Notes under the pieces: generated by a model
Told to the model about the DNA's origin: nothing
Seen by the model: the letters and a program-made list of their open reading frames with translations, nothing else
Database searches by the model: none
In this document: in pieces, positions 1 to 11,700 of the stretch
Layout of the letters: every line of letters begins with the position of its first letter
How positions within the stretch are numbered: position 1 is the stretch's first letter
NCBI GenBank assembly: GCA_037447655.1
Contig: JBBHKE010001650.1
Location: 1-33,697, forward strand
Reading direction: 5' to 3'
Length of the DNA: 33,697 bases
Source: Zygnema cylindricum
Lineage: Eukaryota > Streptophyta > Zygnematophyceae > Zygnematales > Zygnemataceae
Position numbers and translations under genes: made by a program

Positions 1-128
1 ACCTCCGCCCAAACCTCGTAAACTCGAGGCGTTTGGAATGTCCTAGGTGACACAACCTTTTTGCCGCTGGGGCCGGCATTTCCCTTCATACACGGAGTTG
101 TCGACATTGTATAACCCTGGGTGGTCCT

Positions 129-3072
129 TTGTCTATCACCTCTCCTCAATCATTGTCGACCACACTCCCGTCCGGCCCCACAAATGAGGATTGGAATTTC
201 GTACGTGAGTTAGATGTTTTGGGAGTTAATGATTTGGGAGCCCCCCGCCCGCGATTGTACACCCGTATTCTTATGGCCGTCAGGACAATAGTACAAGATG
301 CCCTCCAACTCCCCTTGTCCCACATTTCTTCAAACTTGGCGGACTGTGCTCCTTCGCACCTGCTTCTTATGTTCTCTCTCTGGGTGCTAGTCTTCCAGGT
401 CGTGGTGGGGGCAGTGGGGCTAGAGAAACTATGGCGCGTTGTCGCTAATTCCTTCGTGGTGACTGGAAGTCCCTCCACGCCGAGCATGAGAATCGGGTAT
501 GGAGCAACTCTTTCATATCACGTCGACCACCTAGGCCATCGGATGTCCCGACCTCTTATCGTCGAGCAATTCACTTAGGCCGAGTTGGTGAGCTTTCTCG
601 AGCAGTTTAGGCCCTACAGCCATTCACCCCTACCCCCGGATCTTCTTCTACTATTGAGGTCCTTTGAGCTCTCCACCCCCCTGCCCCTTCCCCTTTACCC
701 CCTTCCATCCACACCTTTGAGCCTTCTGAAAGTTTTACTTTGGATCGGGAGGTTTTCATTAAGGCTCTTAGCTCTTCTCCTCACCTTTCAGCGAGGGGCC
801 CTTCGGGCACAGTATATGAGTTTTTTCGTGATGTTTTGCCCCCTGAATCGGGTGCCCGGGGGTTCAATTTGTTTTTTCGAGTATGTTCCCTTATTGCTAG
901 TGGGGATGTTCCCCTTCGGATTTGTGATCTTCTCACGGCGTCCCGCCTTGTGGTAGTTGCCAAACCTAATGGTGGGATTCACCCTATCGCGGTGGGAGAG
1001 GTTTTATATAGATTGGTGGCTCGTGCGATATGTCTCCAGCTCCAACCACCTTTCCATGATTATTTCTCTCCTCATCAGTTTGGAGTAGCCACGAGAGGGG
1101 GTTGTGAGGCCGTGGTCCACGGGATTCGGGATTTGTTGGATCTACATCCGGATTGGTTGGTCCTTCAAGTCGACGTTTCTAATGCATTAAATATGGTGGA
1201 TCGAAACATGATTTTTTAAGAGCTTATGGTGGCTCCATCTGCTATTGTCCAATTATTCCCCTTTGTGAGGGCTTTGTATTCTTTGAAAAGCAGCCTTTCC
1301 TTCTCGACCGATGGTGATCTTATTCCTTTCTCCTCTGCTACAGGCACTCGCCAAGGTGACACTCTCGGCGGACCTTTGTTCGCCCTTGCCCATTACCGGG
1401 CCCTTCGTGCCTCTGCAGCTGCTTTCCCTTCTTGCCTTTGCCCTTCGGTCGCAGATGATACGCACATTATTGGGTCAAGATAACAAGTCGTGTTGACTTA
1501 TGATTTTTTCAGGGAACTTTTAGCCGAACTCAACCTTTCAGTTCAGCCGTCGAACTGTGTTATTTGGTCTCCTCAGGATATTCCAGTTTCGTTTACTACC
1601 CCTTCGGTTTTCAAACCCCTTCTCCCTCCAATGGCATTCGTGTGCTTGGTTGCCCCCTTGGTTTGGATACTTTCGTGACCCAATTCCTTGATGATGCTTT
1701 ACAGACAGATCTAGCCCAAGTGGACGACCTTCCTCACCTTCCCGATCCCCAAGTTGCTTTTGCTATGTTAACCAGGTGTTTTCCCCACCGCCCTTCTTAC
1801 CTCACTCGTACTTCCCCTCCCACCTCGACATTTGTCTCCTCTCTCTCGGCTTTTGATGATCGCCTCATGGACGTCCTCCACACTCTCTTAGGTCGCGGGG
1901 CATTCGATCGCGAGTTTGGGCCATCGGCCCGCATTCAGGCATCCCTCCCTGTCTCTACTGGGGGGTTGGGTCTATTATCGACCGCTCGTGTTGCTCCCGC
2001 TGCCTATTTGGGAAGTTGGTGTCTTATTGCCTCTACTCTTGTTTCTTGTTTCTTGGCTGGGGACACCCCCGTTCTAGCTACTGTTATCCCCCGGGTTTAA
2101 GACGGTGTGTTCGCCTTCCAGCGATCGCTATTGGACGCGTCACGTTCTCTTCCTCCCCATGCCCTTGTGGATGTGCCGATTTTCTCGACCCTTGTTACAA
2201 AATCTGTTGAGCGTGTCCAGGAATCGATTTCCGATCGGGTTGACGCCACCATTAAATCCGAGCTTCTCAAGGCGCTTCCCTCCGATTCATCTCGTGCCCG
2301 TCTTCTCTCTTGTGGTGGACCTGGTTCTAGGTCTTGGCTTTTTGCCACACCTATTTTTTCCACTCTCCGATTCTCACCAGCTCAGTTCACCACCGCCCTT
2401 CGGTTTCGCCTTAACCTCCCCCATCCTCCTTTACTTGGCTCTCTTGTTTGTGCATGTGGTCATGTCTTGGGGCCCGATGGTGTCCATTTCCTTCGTTGCT
2501 CCCATAGGGGAGATTTGATCCAGGCGCACGACACTATTTGAGACACCGTTGCCACTATCGCTTCAGAAGGGGGCTTTTCTGTGCGTCGAGAGGTTTCTCA
2601 CATTATTCCCTCGCGTCAGATCGATGTTGTTTTGCTTGATGGTGCCCGTCGCATTTTCGGTGATATTGTTCTGGCCAACCCTACTTCAGCTACAGTTGTT
2701 GGTCAGGCAGCTCTACATCTTGGGGTGGCAGCTCGTGATGTTACTAAGGCGAAAGAGCGTGATTATGCCCACTGGGACCCTTTGGATGACTTTATTCCGA
2801 TGGCGGTCGAGATCTTTGGTTGTTTGGGTGTTGCTTTGGACAAGTTTCTCCGTACTTGTGCTCGACGTGCTTTCGAGCGTCAAGGACCTGGGAGCCCTCC
2901 TCCTTCGTTCCTTACTTCTTTTTACCGTCAACGCTTATCTGTGGCTCTACAGCGAGTGCAGGCTTTTATTCTCCTCCGATCGACTGTTGCGGTTATGGAT
3001 CGTCGCCGTGCTGCGGAACTCCCTCAACTTGCTCCCCCAGGCTGGGAGGACTTACGGGGTTGTTTTTTGTAG
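129..3072 (+). pseudogene. Broken reverse transcriptase of a non-LTR-like retroelement, with C-terminal nuclease-like domain
   Basis: Several overlapping frames together give one RT-like protein interrupted by stops and frameshifts. The N-terminal stretch is read from 129, with a frame change near 335; the middle frame carries an RRAIHLGRVGELSRAV segment that ends in a stop. The RT part follows: KPNGG, the GVATRGGCEAVVHGI stretch (about 1080-1130), motif A-like LQVDVSNALN (about 1165-1195), motif B-like GTRQGDTLGGPLFALAH (about 1342-1392) and motif C ADDTHIIG (about 1450-1475). Downstream lies a C-x-C-x9-H-x3-C finger (about 2450-2500). After it comes IDVVLLDG...GDIVLANP, then a KAKERDY stretch, which resembles a PD-(D/E)XK nuclease (2581-3072). 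In-frame stops include TAA at 2098, TGA near 2539 and TAG at 3070. The true 5' end may lie before the window. I see no LTRs or target duplication. Seen: motifs and breaks. Inferred: nuclease assignment and non-LTR lifestyle. Confidence 0.75.
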
Positions 3073-3592
3073 ATATTTAATTGAGTTAGGGTTGGGGTTG
3101 GGGTTTGTAGTTTAGTTTTTTTGAGTTGTCACGCTTTTCATTTTTAGTTAAGGTGCTTTTATTTTCATTGTTGTTGCTTCTTTTTTTTTATGTTCTCGTC
3201 GCTCTTTTTGTTTTTTATTGTTTTTTTTCAGTGGTGGTCATGCCACCCCTTTTGTACCCCCAGACTTAGATGGTTTACCGTCGTGCTCTTTTAATTTATC
3301 CTGCACATATTAGTGTCATGTGATGGACTGCAGTTCAATTTTACAATTTCCTTTAAACTTTTAAAAAAGTAATTATTCAAACTTTTTCGAACCATGATTT
3401 CATTATTTCTAGTGTTCTGCATCGGTAACCATTTGCCTATAACTGATGTGTACCTTGCTTTGACCTACAGATAATCAATATATTGCATCTCTACAATGGT
3501 GAAGGAATTATCTCGATCAATTACCAATATATACCGGGTCGATAATTTCGTACTCGAGTTTGGAATGGATTTTGAAAAACTCTCAAAAGCCG

Positions 3593-3610
3593 CCCCCCCC
3601 CCCCCCCCCC
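3593..3610. repeat. Poly-C tract
   Basis: A run of 18 C residues, followed by A and five more C. It is a homopolymer in otherwise AT-rich DNA, and the assembled length may be unreliable. Confidence 0.9.
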
Positions 3611-4545
3611 ACCCCCTTGCGATATCTTTGTACTCATTTCGTAATTTTTTCCGTAATATTCGTACTTTTTGTACTTACTAACCCCCTCAACCAATAATAA
3701 TTGACGATGATTTTTGTTGGTTCCGAAGCGATACTGTGAACTGTCACCGTTCGATAATCGATTATATCGCCTGTCAAATTTATCGCTACAAATAAATACC
3801 CGGTACACAACACTAATTTTTTTTATTTTCGACATCTTCCCTTCCGGATTGTCAACATATTTTGTTTGCAAGTAGTCAAAACATATTTATATTAAAAAAA
3901 AAATCAGCGTAATTTCTTTTTACCTCCCGTTTGCTTTTTCATTCTCATATTTCTCGTCGTATTCCACGATAACTCTAATTTTGCTTTTTAGTCCATTTAC
4001 TCTTCCATTGTCGCCAAACTTAACACAATAACATTTAGACAACAAAAAAATGGAAACCTTCTTTTTATAATAGGAACTATTATGTTCCATTCGCTCTTAA
4101 ATCGCGAGTTTGATATGCAAGATTTAATGGATTTCACCTTTCATTTTCATATTCATCCACTTTACTAAACAGGTCGCAAACCCTATTGAGGATATTTACA
4201 TTCACACCCGCATAAATTAAGCATACACATCGGCAACAAGGTTGACAGAGCCACACTCGTGAGTCGACACTTTTGTGTGGATATTCACTCTTTCACAGTG
4301 TAAGAGGCACAATCAAAACCATCGATATACAACAATCTGTTTAACACTAATATAAAATTGAACAAACAAAAAAAAAACAAGACATTATAGGTTTCCCAAT
4401 TTTTTTTGCATAACCGTATTTAATATTTGCGAGGTGAGACAAAACTAAGGTGGGATAATCGCATTTAAAATTTTTTGCCAAAGGTAGTGGCATTGTTTCG
4501 GGTGAGGTTACATGTTTTATTGTTGATTTGTTTTTCTTTACTAAT

Positions 4546-4550
4546 CTTTT
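4546..4550. repeat. Left target-site duplication of copia element A (CTTTT)
   Basis: CTTTT immediately precedes the TG of the 5' LTR and is repeated immediately after the CA of the 3' LTR at 17461-17465. Five bases is the usual duplication length for copia integrases. Confidence 0.85.
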
Positions 4551-5605
4551 TGTAAAAATTAATCGTCTTTTAAAGTGTTTTCTAGGTCTGAATAGAAATA
4601 AGAAAGAAGCCGAGGCAGTCTACCTCTAACTTCTCTCTCTAACTCTCAAACTTGTCGCAGTCACTGAGAAGTTGGAGAGGAAGCTATAGCCATGGCTACC
4701 TAGGCTATCCAGAGGTTTACGGGATATAAATATTAGTTTATTTATAATTAGGAATATGTTTACTAAAATATATGTGTCGCCTCCAGGATTTGATCCTGGA
4801 TCCTGCCGGCCGGTAATTAGTCGGTAGTCGGTAGCTCTAACTGTTAAGTCTAGAGATAGTGTTACGTATTATCGGGATTGATAATTAATTAAACATTTAT
4901 ACGTAGGATAGTTCATTTAATTGTAATAGTTTTACGGGAGACATAGATCCAGTAAATGTAAAAGTACGGATTACGGTACGGATAAGAAACCAATACCGCG
5001 CATTTATTTCTTTACCGAAACAAATACAGCGCATGTATTTATTACGGCTACGATTAAATGTGAATTTAATCGGACGGCCGAAATTAAACGCCGAGATCCC
5101 GGAAGAGAATTTCGGCGGTTTTTGATCATAGCCACATCGAATGACACGTGGCGGAATGGCATTGGATCGCGGCATCTCCCAGGATTAAGGGAGCGAATTC
5201 GGATATACCACGTGTCGACATTTAGGCCATGTCGTACAATGTTCGTACAGAAAGTACATCGAGAGCTGTACTTTTACGTACGGAGGAGTAATCTGATTGG
5301 CTCAGTACATCAGTAGATAGAGTTTGTGAGAGCGATAGGACTTAGAAAAAATTAGGAGATAGGACCCTCTCTCCCAGAGAGCTTCTGTACAAAAGGTCAA
5401 CTTTGACCCTCCATAACTTACTGCTCAGGGGAGCAAATTCAGAGATTCTTTTTGCTATCGACTGAGGGGAGTCTTGCTTTCACAGGGGTGAACTTGTCTG
5501 TCAAAGTGGCAATTTTTTTTGCTGAAACAAAAAAGCGTCAGGGTTATCTTAGAGGCTTCTAGGAACCTATCCACTCTGAGGGCTCATGGAGGTCTCAGAG
5601 TTTCA
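4551..5605 (+). repeat. 5' LTR of element A
   Basis: Begins TGTAAAAATTAA and ends CAGAGTTTCA, with the canonical TG...CA ends. It matches the 3' LTR at 16394-17460 closely; by eye about 9 differences in the first 345 bases, with more toward the 3' end, where this copy has a short deletion around 5490-5510. The boundary is fixed by the CTTTT duplication on the left and by comparison with element B, whose LTR ends directly at its target duplication. Confidence 0.9.
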
Positions 5606-6612
5606 GGTTATTGGCTCACCCTCTAAGGTACCAATCTTTAATGGAACTTGCTTCATATACTGGGAAAGTATGATGATAGGAGCTCTATGCGAAAAAAGGT
5701 TTTGGGGAATAGTGAGTGGACGGTTGGGGCGTCCATCAAGTCTTGGAATTCCTCCAGGGTTTGGAGGAAGCAGATTCACCAAGAAAGAGGATCCACCTTC
5801 AACGGAGGAAACAAAAGAAGGAGAGGTGGTGGACAAAGGAAAGGAGAAGGAGGCGACCACACCAATAACAACTGGTTCGGCATTCATGTCACCTATTCAT
5901 AGGAACGAGGAGAATGATACTGAAACCTGGGACTTCAACAATATGGCGGCAAAGCACTTCATCCTACGCCATCTCAATCAAGGACTTGCATGTCCTCATT
6001 TGCAGGTAGAAAGGGCATCTGATCTTTAGATGGCTCTCATAAAATGTACCGAAGTGGTACGATTCAGCAACAACAGTTGGCTGATCAGAAAGTTAACGAG
6101 TATGTATACAACGGGGGGAAGATGTTGAATTTTTGCAATGGGTTTGCTACACTCTTCATGGAGCTAAAGAGTGCGGAAAAGATTTTAGTGAAAAAGAAAA
6201 AGGTTAATTGTTTACTGATGAAGTTACTCGATGAGTTCGAGAAAACATAGTCAACCGTGTGCAGGACTTGCCGAACTCAAGGTGGATATGGAACTCAGTG
6301 GTTGGGATGATTCTCGTTCGAGAGAATATGATTGAGATCCGAAGGGGAGGAAAGAGTGGCCAAGCCTTGGCAACTGTGACCGATTGGAGGAACAAGGATT
6401 CCCGGAAACCGGTCGGAAACTATGGGAGGAGGGAGCAGAAAAATCAGACCGACGAGTTCGGACCAAGGGCTCCCAAAGGTTTATGTCATTTTTGTAAGAA
6501 ACCTGGGAACTATATGGCAGAGTGCACTAAGCTAACCGAGCTTCGGTTAAAGGAGGGGCAGACCGGTGGTACTCGAGAGGAAAGAAAAAGGCCCTTGTGA
6601 CACAGGTACATG
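5586..6612 (+). pseudogene. Element A gag (5' part of gag-pol), broken
   Basis: The start ATG at 5586 lies inside the 5' LTR, 20 bases before its end. The protein opens MEVSEFQVIG and runs into a copia-type Gag (UBN2-like) region with TIQQQQLADQKV, FCNGFATLFMELKS and KVNCLLMKL stretches. A TAG stop at 6027-6029 falls where element B has tryptophan. A 2-base deletion just after it and a 1-base insertion near 6240 shift the frame. The CCHC zinc knuckle at 6484-6525 reads CHFCKKPGNYMAEC, so its histidine is replaced by asparagine. The frame ends in a stop at 6598-6600 after another 1-base loss. Gag would form the particle shell and bind RNA; this copy cannot. Confidence 0.85.
5606..5620 (+). promoter_or_regulatory. 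Primer binding site of element A (half-tRNA type, mutated)
   Basis: GGTTATTGGCTCACC directly follows the LTR. It is the element B site with two substitutions (B: GGTTATGGGCCCACC). The B form is complementary to the anticodon stem-loop region of initiator tRNA-Met. Confidence 0.75.
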
Positions 6613-6617
6613 AGGCG
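6613..6617. repeat. Left target-site duplication of element B (AGGCG)
   Basis: AGGCG in the gag of element A directly precedes the B 5' LTR and is repeated at 13060-13064 directly after the B 3' LTR, where the A reading resumes (gaggcg / aggcggaatcc). Confidence 0.92.
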
Positions 6618-7665
6618 TGTAGAAACTAATGGTTTTATTAGTATTTTCTAGGTCTGAAAAGAAATATAGAAGTCGAGGCAGTCTATCTCTAACCTCTCTC
6701 TCCAACTCTCAAACTTGTCGCAGTCACTGAGAAATTGGAGAGGAAGCTAGAGCCATGGCTACCTTGGCTATCCTCAGGTTTACGGGAATTTTATATTAGG
6801 GTTTATTTATTTATTTAAAAGGTATGTGCCGGCGGCAAGATTTGATCCTTGTACCTACTGGCCGGCAGACAGGAAATAGCCGGTAGCCTTAGCCGTTAAG
6901 TCTAGCCGTAGTGTTACGTAGCATATAGTTTGATATTTACTTAAATGATTATACGCGCGATAAATCATTTAACTCAAATGAATTACAGGATACATAGATC
7001 CAGTAATATACAATGTACGAATTACGGTACGGACAAAAATCAATACCGCGCATTTGTTTCGTAATTGAAACAAATACCGCGCATGTATTTTTTACGGCTT
7101 CGATTAAATCCGAATTTAATCGGACGGCCGGGATTAGCGCCGAGATCGCGGAGGAAGATTTCGGCGAATTGTGGCCATCGCCACATCGGATGACGCGTGG
7201 CGAAATTCCGTTGGATTGTGGAATCTCCGAAGATTATGGCACCGAATCCGGATTTGACATGTGTCGACATTTTGGCCATGTCGTACAATGTCCGTACATA
7301 AAGTACACCGGCAGCTGTACTTTTGCGTACGGAACTCAATTCTGATTGGTTCCGTACATCAGTAGATAGAGTCTGTGAGAGAGATAGGACTTAGAAAATT
7401 AGAAGATAGGACCCCCTCTCCCAGAGAGCTTCTGTACAAAAGGTCAACTTTGACCCTCCATAACTTACTGCTCAGGGGAGCAAATTCAGAGATTCTTTTT
7501 GCTATCGACTCAAGGGAGTCTTGCCTTCACAAAAGTGCTAGTGGTTAGGGCTTTTGTCTGCCAAGGTGGCAGTTATTTTTGCTGAAACACAAAGGGGTCA
7601 GGATTATCGTAGAGGCTTCTTGGAAGCTGTCTACTCTGAGGACTTATGGAGGTCTCAGAGTTTCA
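6618..7665 (+). repeat. 5' LTR of element B
   Basis: 1048 bp, TGTAGAAACT...GAGTTTCA. It pairs with 12013-13059 but with noticeable divergence (about 15 differences in the first 300 bases by eye). It carries an inverted repeat GTACGGAA (7327-7334) / TTCCGTAC (7350-7357) around GATTGG, and the gag ATG at 7646. Confidence 0.92.
7327..7357. promoter_or_regulatory. LTR inverted repeat around an inverted CCAAT motif
   Basis: GTACGGAA and TTCCGTAC flank a 15-base loop that contains GATTGG (CCAATC on the other strand). The same structure is at 17121-17151 in the A 3' LTR as GTACGGAG / CTCCGTAC, with pairing kept by a matched change. The B 3' LTR also keeps it; the A 5' LTR has one mismatch. It may be a protein-binding palindrome or an RNA hairpin; its function is unknown. 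Confidence 0.5.
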
Positions 7666-8700
7666 GGTTATGGGCCCACCCTCTAAGGTACCAATCTTTA
7701 ATCGAACTGGCTTCATATACTGGAAAGTATGATGATAGGAGCTCTATGCGAAAAGAGGTTTTGGGGATAGTGAGTGGACGGTTGGGGCGTCCATCAAGTC
7801 TTCGAATTCCTTTAGTGTTTCGAGGAACCAGATTCACCAGGAAAGAGGATCCACCTTCAACGTAGGAAACAAAAAAATGAGAGGTGGTGGACAAAGGAAA
7901 GGAGAAGGAGACGATCACACCAATAGCAACTGGTTCGACATTTATGTCACCTATTCCGAGGAATGAGGAGAATGATACTAAAACCTGGGACTTTAACAAT
8001 ATGGCGGCAAAACACTTCATCCTACGCCATCTCACTCAAGGACTTGCATGTCCTCATTTGCAGGTAGAAAGGGCATCCGATCTTTGGATGGCTCTCATAG
8101 AGATGTACCGAAGTGGTACGATTCAGCAACAACAGTTGGCTGATCAGAAAGTTAAGGAGTATGTATACAAAGGGGGAAATATGTTGGATTTTTGCAATGA
8201 GCTTGCTACACTCTTCATGGAGCTAGAGAGTGCGGGAAAAGATTTTAGTGAAAAAGAAAAGGTTAACTGTTTACTGATGAAGTTACCTGATGAGTTCGTG
8301 AACATAGTTTACCGTGTGCAGGACTTGCCTGACTCAAGGTGGATATGGAACTCAGTGGTAGGGATGATTCTCGTTCAAGAGAATACAATTGAGATCCGAA
8401 GGGGAGGAAAGAGTGGCCAAGCCTTGGCAATAGCAACTGATTAGAGGAACAGAGATTCCCGAAAACCGGTCAGAAACTATGGGGGTAGGGAGCAGAAAAA
8501 ACAGGCCGACGAGTTCGAACAAAGGGCTCCCAAAGGTTTATGTCATTTTTGTAAGAAACCAAGGCACTATATGGCAGAGTGCACTAAGCTAACCGAGCTT
8601 CGGTAAAAAAAAAGGGCAGACCGGTGGTACCCCGAGAGGAAAGAAAAAGGCCCTTGTCACACAGGTACTTGAGGCGGAATCCGAGGACGAGGACGATGAG
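7646..8700 (+). pseudogene. Element B gag (5' part of gag-pol), broken
   Basis: The start is ATG 7646 within the 5' LTR, giving MEVSEFQVMG. A 1-base loss near 7722 (tggaaagtatg against tgggaaagtatg in A) shifts the frame into a stop. The long open stretch 7884-8444 carries the Gag UBN2-like region with NMAAKHFILRHL, SGTIQQQQLADQKVKEYV, NELATLFMELESAGKDFSEK and VNCLLMKLPDEFVNIV. A TAG at 8442 sits where A has tryptophan. The CCHC knuckle CHFCKKPRHYMAEC at 8541-8582 is intact. A stop follows near 8604. An acidic linker (SEDEDDE) leads to protease. This is the better preserved of the two gag copies, but not a full open frame. Confidence 0.85.
7666..7680 (+). promoter_or_regulatory. Primer binding site of element B, matching an initiator tRNA-Met half
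   Basis: GGTTATGGGCCCACC starts at the first base after the LTR CA. It is complementary to GGTGGGCCCATAACC, the anticodon stem-loop side of plant initiator tRNA-Met, not to a tRNA 3' CCA end. Drosophila copia and yeast Ty5 are known to prime from such internal tRNA-iMet sites. Confidence 0.8.
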
Positions 8701-11700
8701 CGCCTTTTGGATGAGGAGTTGGAGGCGAAAAACGAGGTCAAAATTCCACAAGGCATAAATGTGCTTACGGTGGATTGAAAGGTGAAGCAGGCTGGATTAT
8801 ATATTCAAGTGCCTCCATGCACATGTGTAAGGATAGGCACCTGTTCACTAAGATAAGAAAGATTCCCACCGTAGAGATACAGTACGGGGATGGGAGGATA
8901 GTCACCACTACTCTTGTAGGATCGATAGATCTGAAAGTGTTAGTAGAAGAAAAGACATCCATAGTAACATTCTCCGATGTATTGTTTATTCCGGAGCTGA
9001 ACAAAAACCTCATCTCTACATCTGTATTAGATGATAAGGGTTTTTTAACTAGCACTAGGGAAGGAGTCTTTATTGCTAGTTTTGAGGAGGATGTCTATTT
9101 CATTGCTGAGAAAGGTAGCCATGGGATGTTTAGGCTGATTTTAAGTAATGAAACAAAGAAACTTTATTATGCTGGTGTTCATGATATTATGATGTGGCAT
9201 AAGAGGCTTGGGCATGTGAATCTAGATAAGTTAAGAGAGATGAAAAAGATGGGAGTGGTGGAAGGGATTAAGTTCAGTGAGAGTGATAATATAAGTGATG
9301 TAGTGGATGTGCTCAAGGTAAAACACACAGATTACCCTTTCCTAAAACAACCACCTATAAGGGAGAAAAAATTCTAGATCTAGTACACACAGATATTTGG
9401 GGACCGGCTAAAGTGCCCTCACCGGGGGGGAAGAGATTTATGATGACTATCACTGATGATTGGTCTCGAAAATCCCGGGTGTAGTTTTTGAAAAACAAAT
9501 CCGAAGCTCAGGATTGCTTTAGACAATATAAAGCATGGAGCAAAAAACTCCATGAAACTCCAATAAAGAGAATAAGGAGTGACAATGGTGGAGAGTATAC
9601 TTTTATCCAGTTTGAGGATTTTCTGAGGGAAGATGGGGTCCAACACCAAAAGACAGTTCTAGAAAACCCGGAACAGAATGGGGTAGCTTAAAGGTTAAAT
9701 AGAACACTAAGTGATAGTGCTAGAAGTATGTTGTCAGAAAAAAAGATAGGAAAAAGGTTTTGGGCAAAAGCAATGAACTGTCTTAATTACCTCAAAAATA
9801 GAGTTCTTACTTCAGCTATAAAAGATCAAACACCTTATGAGAAATGGACAGGCCGGAAATCGGACATATCTCACTTAAAGGTTTTCGGCAGTCAAGTATT
9901 TAGTCTGGATACAGATCGGTCTAATTGGAAGCTAGATCCTAAAGGAAAACCGAGATACTTATTAGGATATGATGAGGATGTTAAAAGATATAGAGTTTAT
10001 GATCTAAAAAGGGAAGACATAATCTTAGTAAAGCATCTAGTAGTTATGGATGAAGGAAAGTCTTTGGATCCCTTCAGGTATACAAAGTCAGTAAAAATCA
10101 GATTTGATTCAGAAAATTTTGATGACTTTGAGCTTCCTAACTATCCAAGTTTTAGAGAAGATGACATTCTTGCAGGTACAAATCAGACCGAAAAGGACTC
10201 GGCTGTGGAAACTTGAGTGACAACTCTACCCGAAGCGGAAGACGATGTGGAAATTGATTTGAAATCAAGGGATAGGGAAGAAGCCGAGATTTTTCAAAAG
10301 AATCCACGAGAACCATCTATTCCGGCCTCAGATTTTGAGGGGGGAAGGAAACATAGCAAAAGACTGCAAGAAAAATAGGTTAATAACAAGGTAACTAAAC
10401 TATCTCATCAAGATGAACCTCAAACTTATGGAGAGGCGATGACTTGTCTAGAGAGAAACCGGTGGAGACAGCCATCAATGAGGAAATGGCTTCAATCATG
10501 GTAGCCGATACTTGGGAGCTGGTGGATTGTCCACCTAACCGAAAACCAATCAGTTGTAAGTGGGTCTTCAAATTAAAATTGAACCCAGATAACACAATCG
10601 AGCGCTACAAGGCCAGATTAGTGGCAAAGGGATTTACACAAAAGGAAGGAATCGACTACGAGGAAACCTTTGCCCCGGTGGTCAGATTTCTCTCCGTCCA
10701 CATACTTCTCAGTTTAGCAGCGGCCGAAGACATGGAAGTGCATCAGATGGACATCAACAGAGCCTTTTTGCATGGAGAATTGGAAGAGGAGATCTTCATG
10801 CGACAAACCGAAGTTTTTGTGGAGGAAGAAGAGGAGAGTAAGGTATGCCGGCTAATTAAATCTCTTTATGGTTTGAAACAGGCGCCTCAACAATGGAATA
10901 AGAAGCTTGATGAGTTTCTTACCGGTCTGGGATATATTCAGATCAGCTCAGATCACTCAATCTATGTTTTCGAAGATGAGGAAGGTCTTATATTTATTGC
11001 AATTTATGTTGATGATTTGCTTGTTTTAAGTAAATCAATGAAAAAATTAATAAACTGAAAACCGATCTTAAGGGGAGATTTGAAATGAAGGATATGGGGG
11101 AAGCAAAATATATTTTGGGAATTCAAGTAGAGAGACACTGAAAAAGAAAAATTATAAGATTGACTCAAAAAGAAGCAATAGGGAACATGCTTGAAAAATT
11201 TCAAATGGATAAAGCTAATAGTTCTACAACTCCAATGGAGTTGAAGAAGAGAAGTGAGGGGAGTAAGGAAGAAGGAGTCTTAGTCTTAGAGGAAAAATTA
11301 TCTCCTGAAGAACAGAAGTTCATGCAGACTATTCCTTACAGGCAAATAGTGAGAAGTCTAATCTATTTTATGAATTGTACCCGGCCGGATTTAGCTGCAG
11401 CTGTAGGAGTGCTGAGTAGAAGTCTAAATGCTCCCACTAAGAGGGATTGGGAGGCAGCTAAGAGAGTCCTTAGATATTTGATAGGAACTAGGGATCTATG
11501 GTTGCATTTGGGTGGGGAGAATACTGACATCACTACTTGGAGTGATGCCAGTTATGGTGATGCTCTGATGAGGAGATGCACTTCTGGATATGTATTATAT
11601 GTGGGTGATGGGGCTTGCTGTTGGAGTAGCAAACAGCAAAAAGTTATTGCTCAGTCCACCATGGAGGCTGAGTATATGGCCTCTTGCTCTGCTGTAAAAG

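Larger units (their letters stand above)
3073..4550. other. AT-rich spacer between RT pseudogene and copia element A
   Basis: No coding region supported by motifs. The first 200 bases are T-rich and may be the 3' tail of the preceding retroelement, though I see no clear poly(A) or tail repeat that would fix its end. The rest is AT-rich with short homopolymer runs and one poly-C tract. Confidence 0.6.

Noticed and set aside
585-956. 123-aa plus-strand open frame rich in Leu and Pro
   Set aside because: It is an out-of-frame shadow of the RT pseudogene, whose real frame carries the RT motifs.
4897-5175. Minus-strand open frame in the LTR, also open at 16740-17018 and, longer, at 12344-12664
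   Set aside because: It recurs only because the LTRs are copies of each other; it is broken in the B 5' LTR and has no recognised motif.
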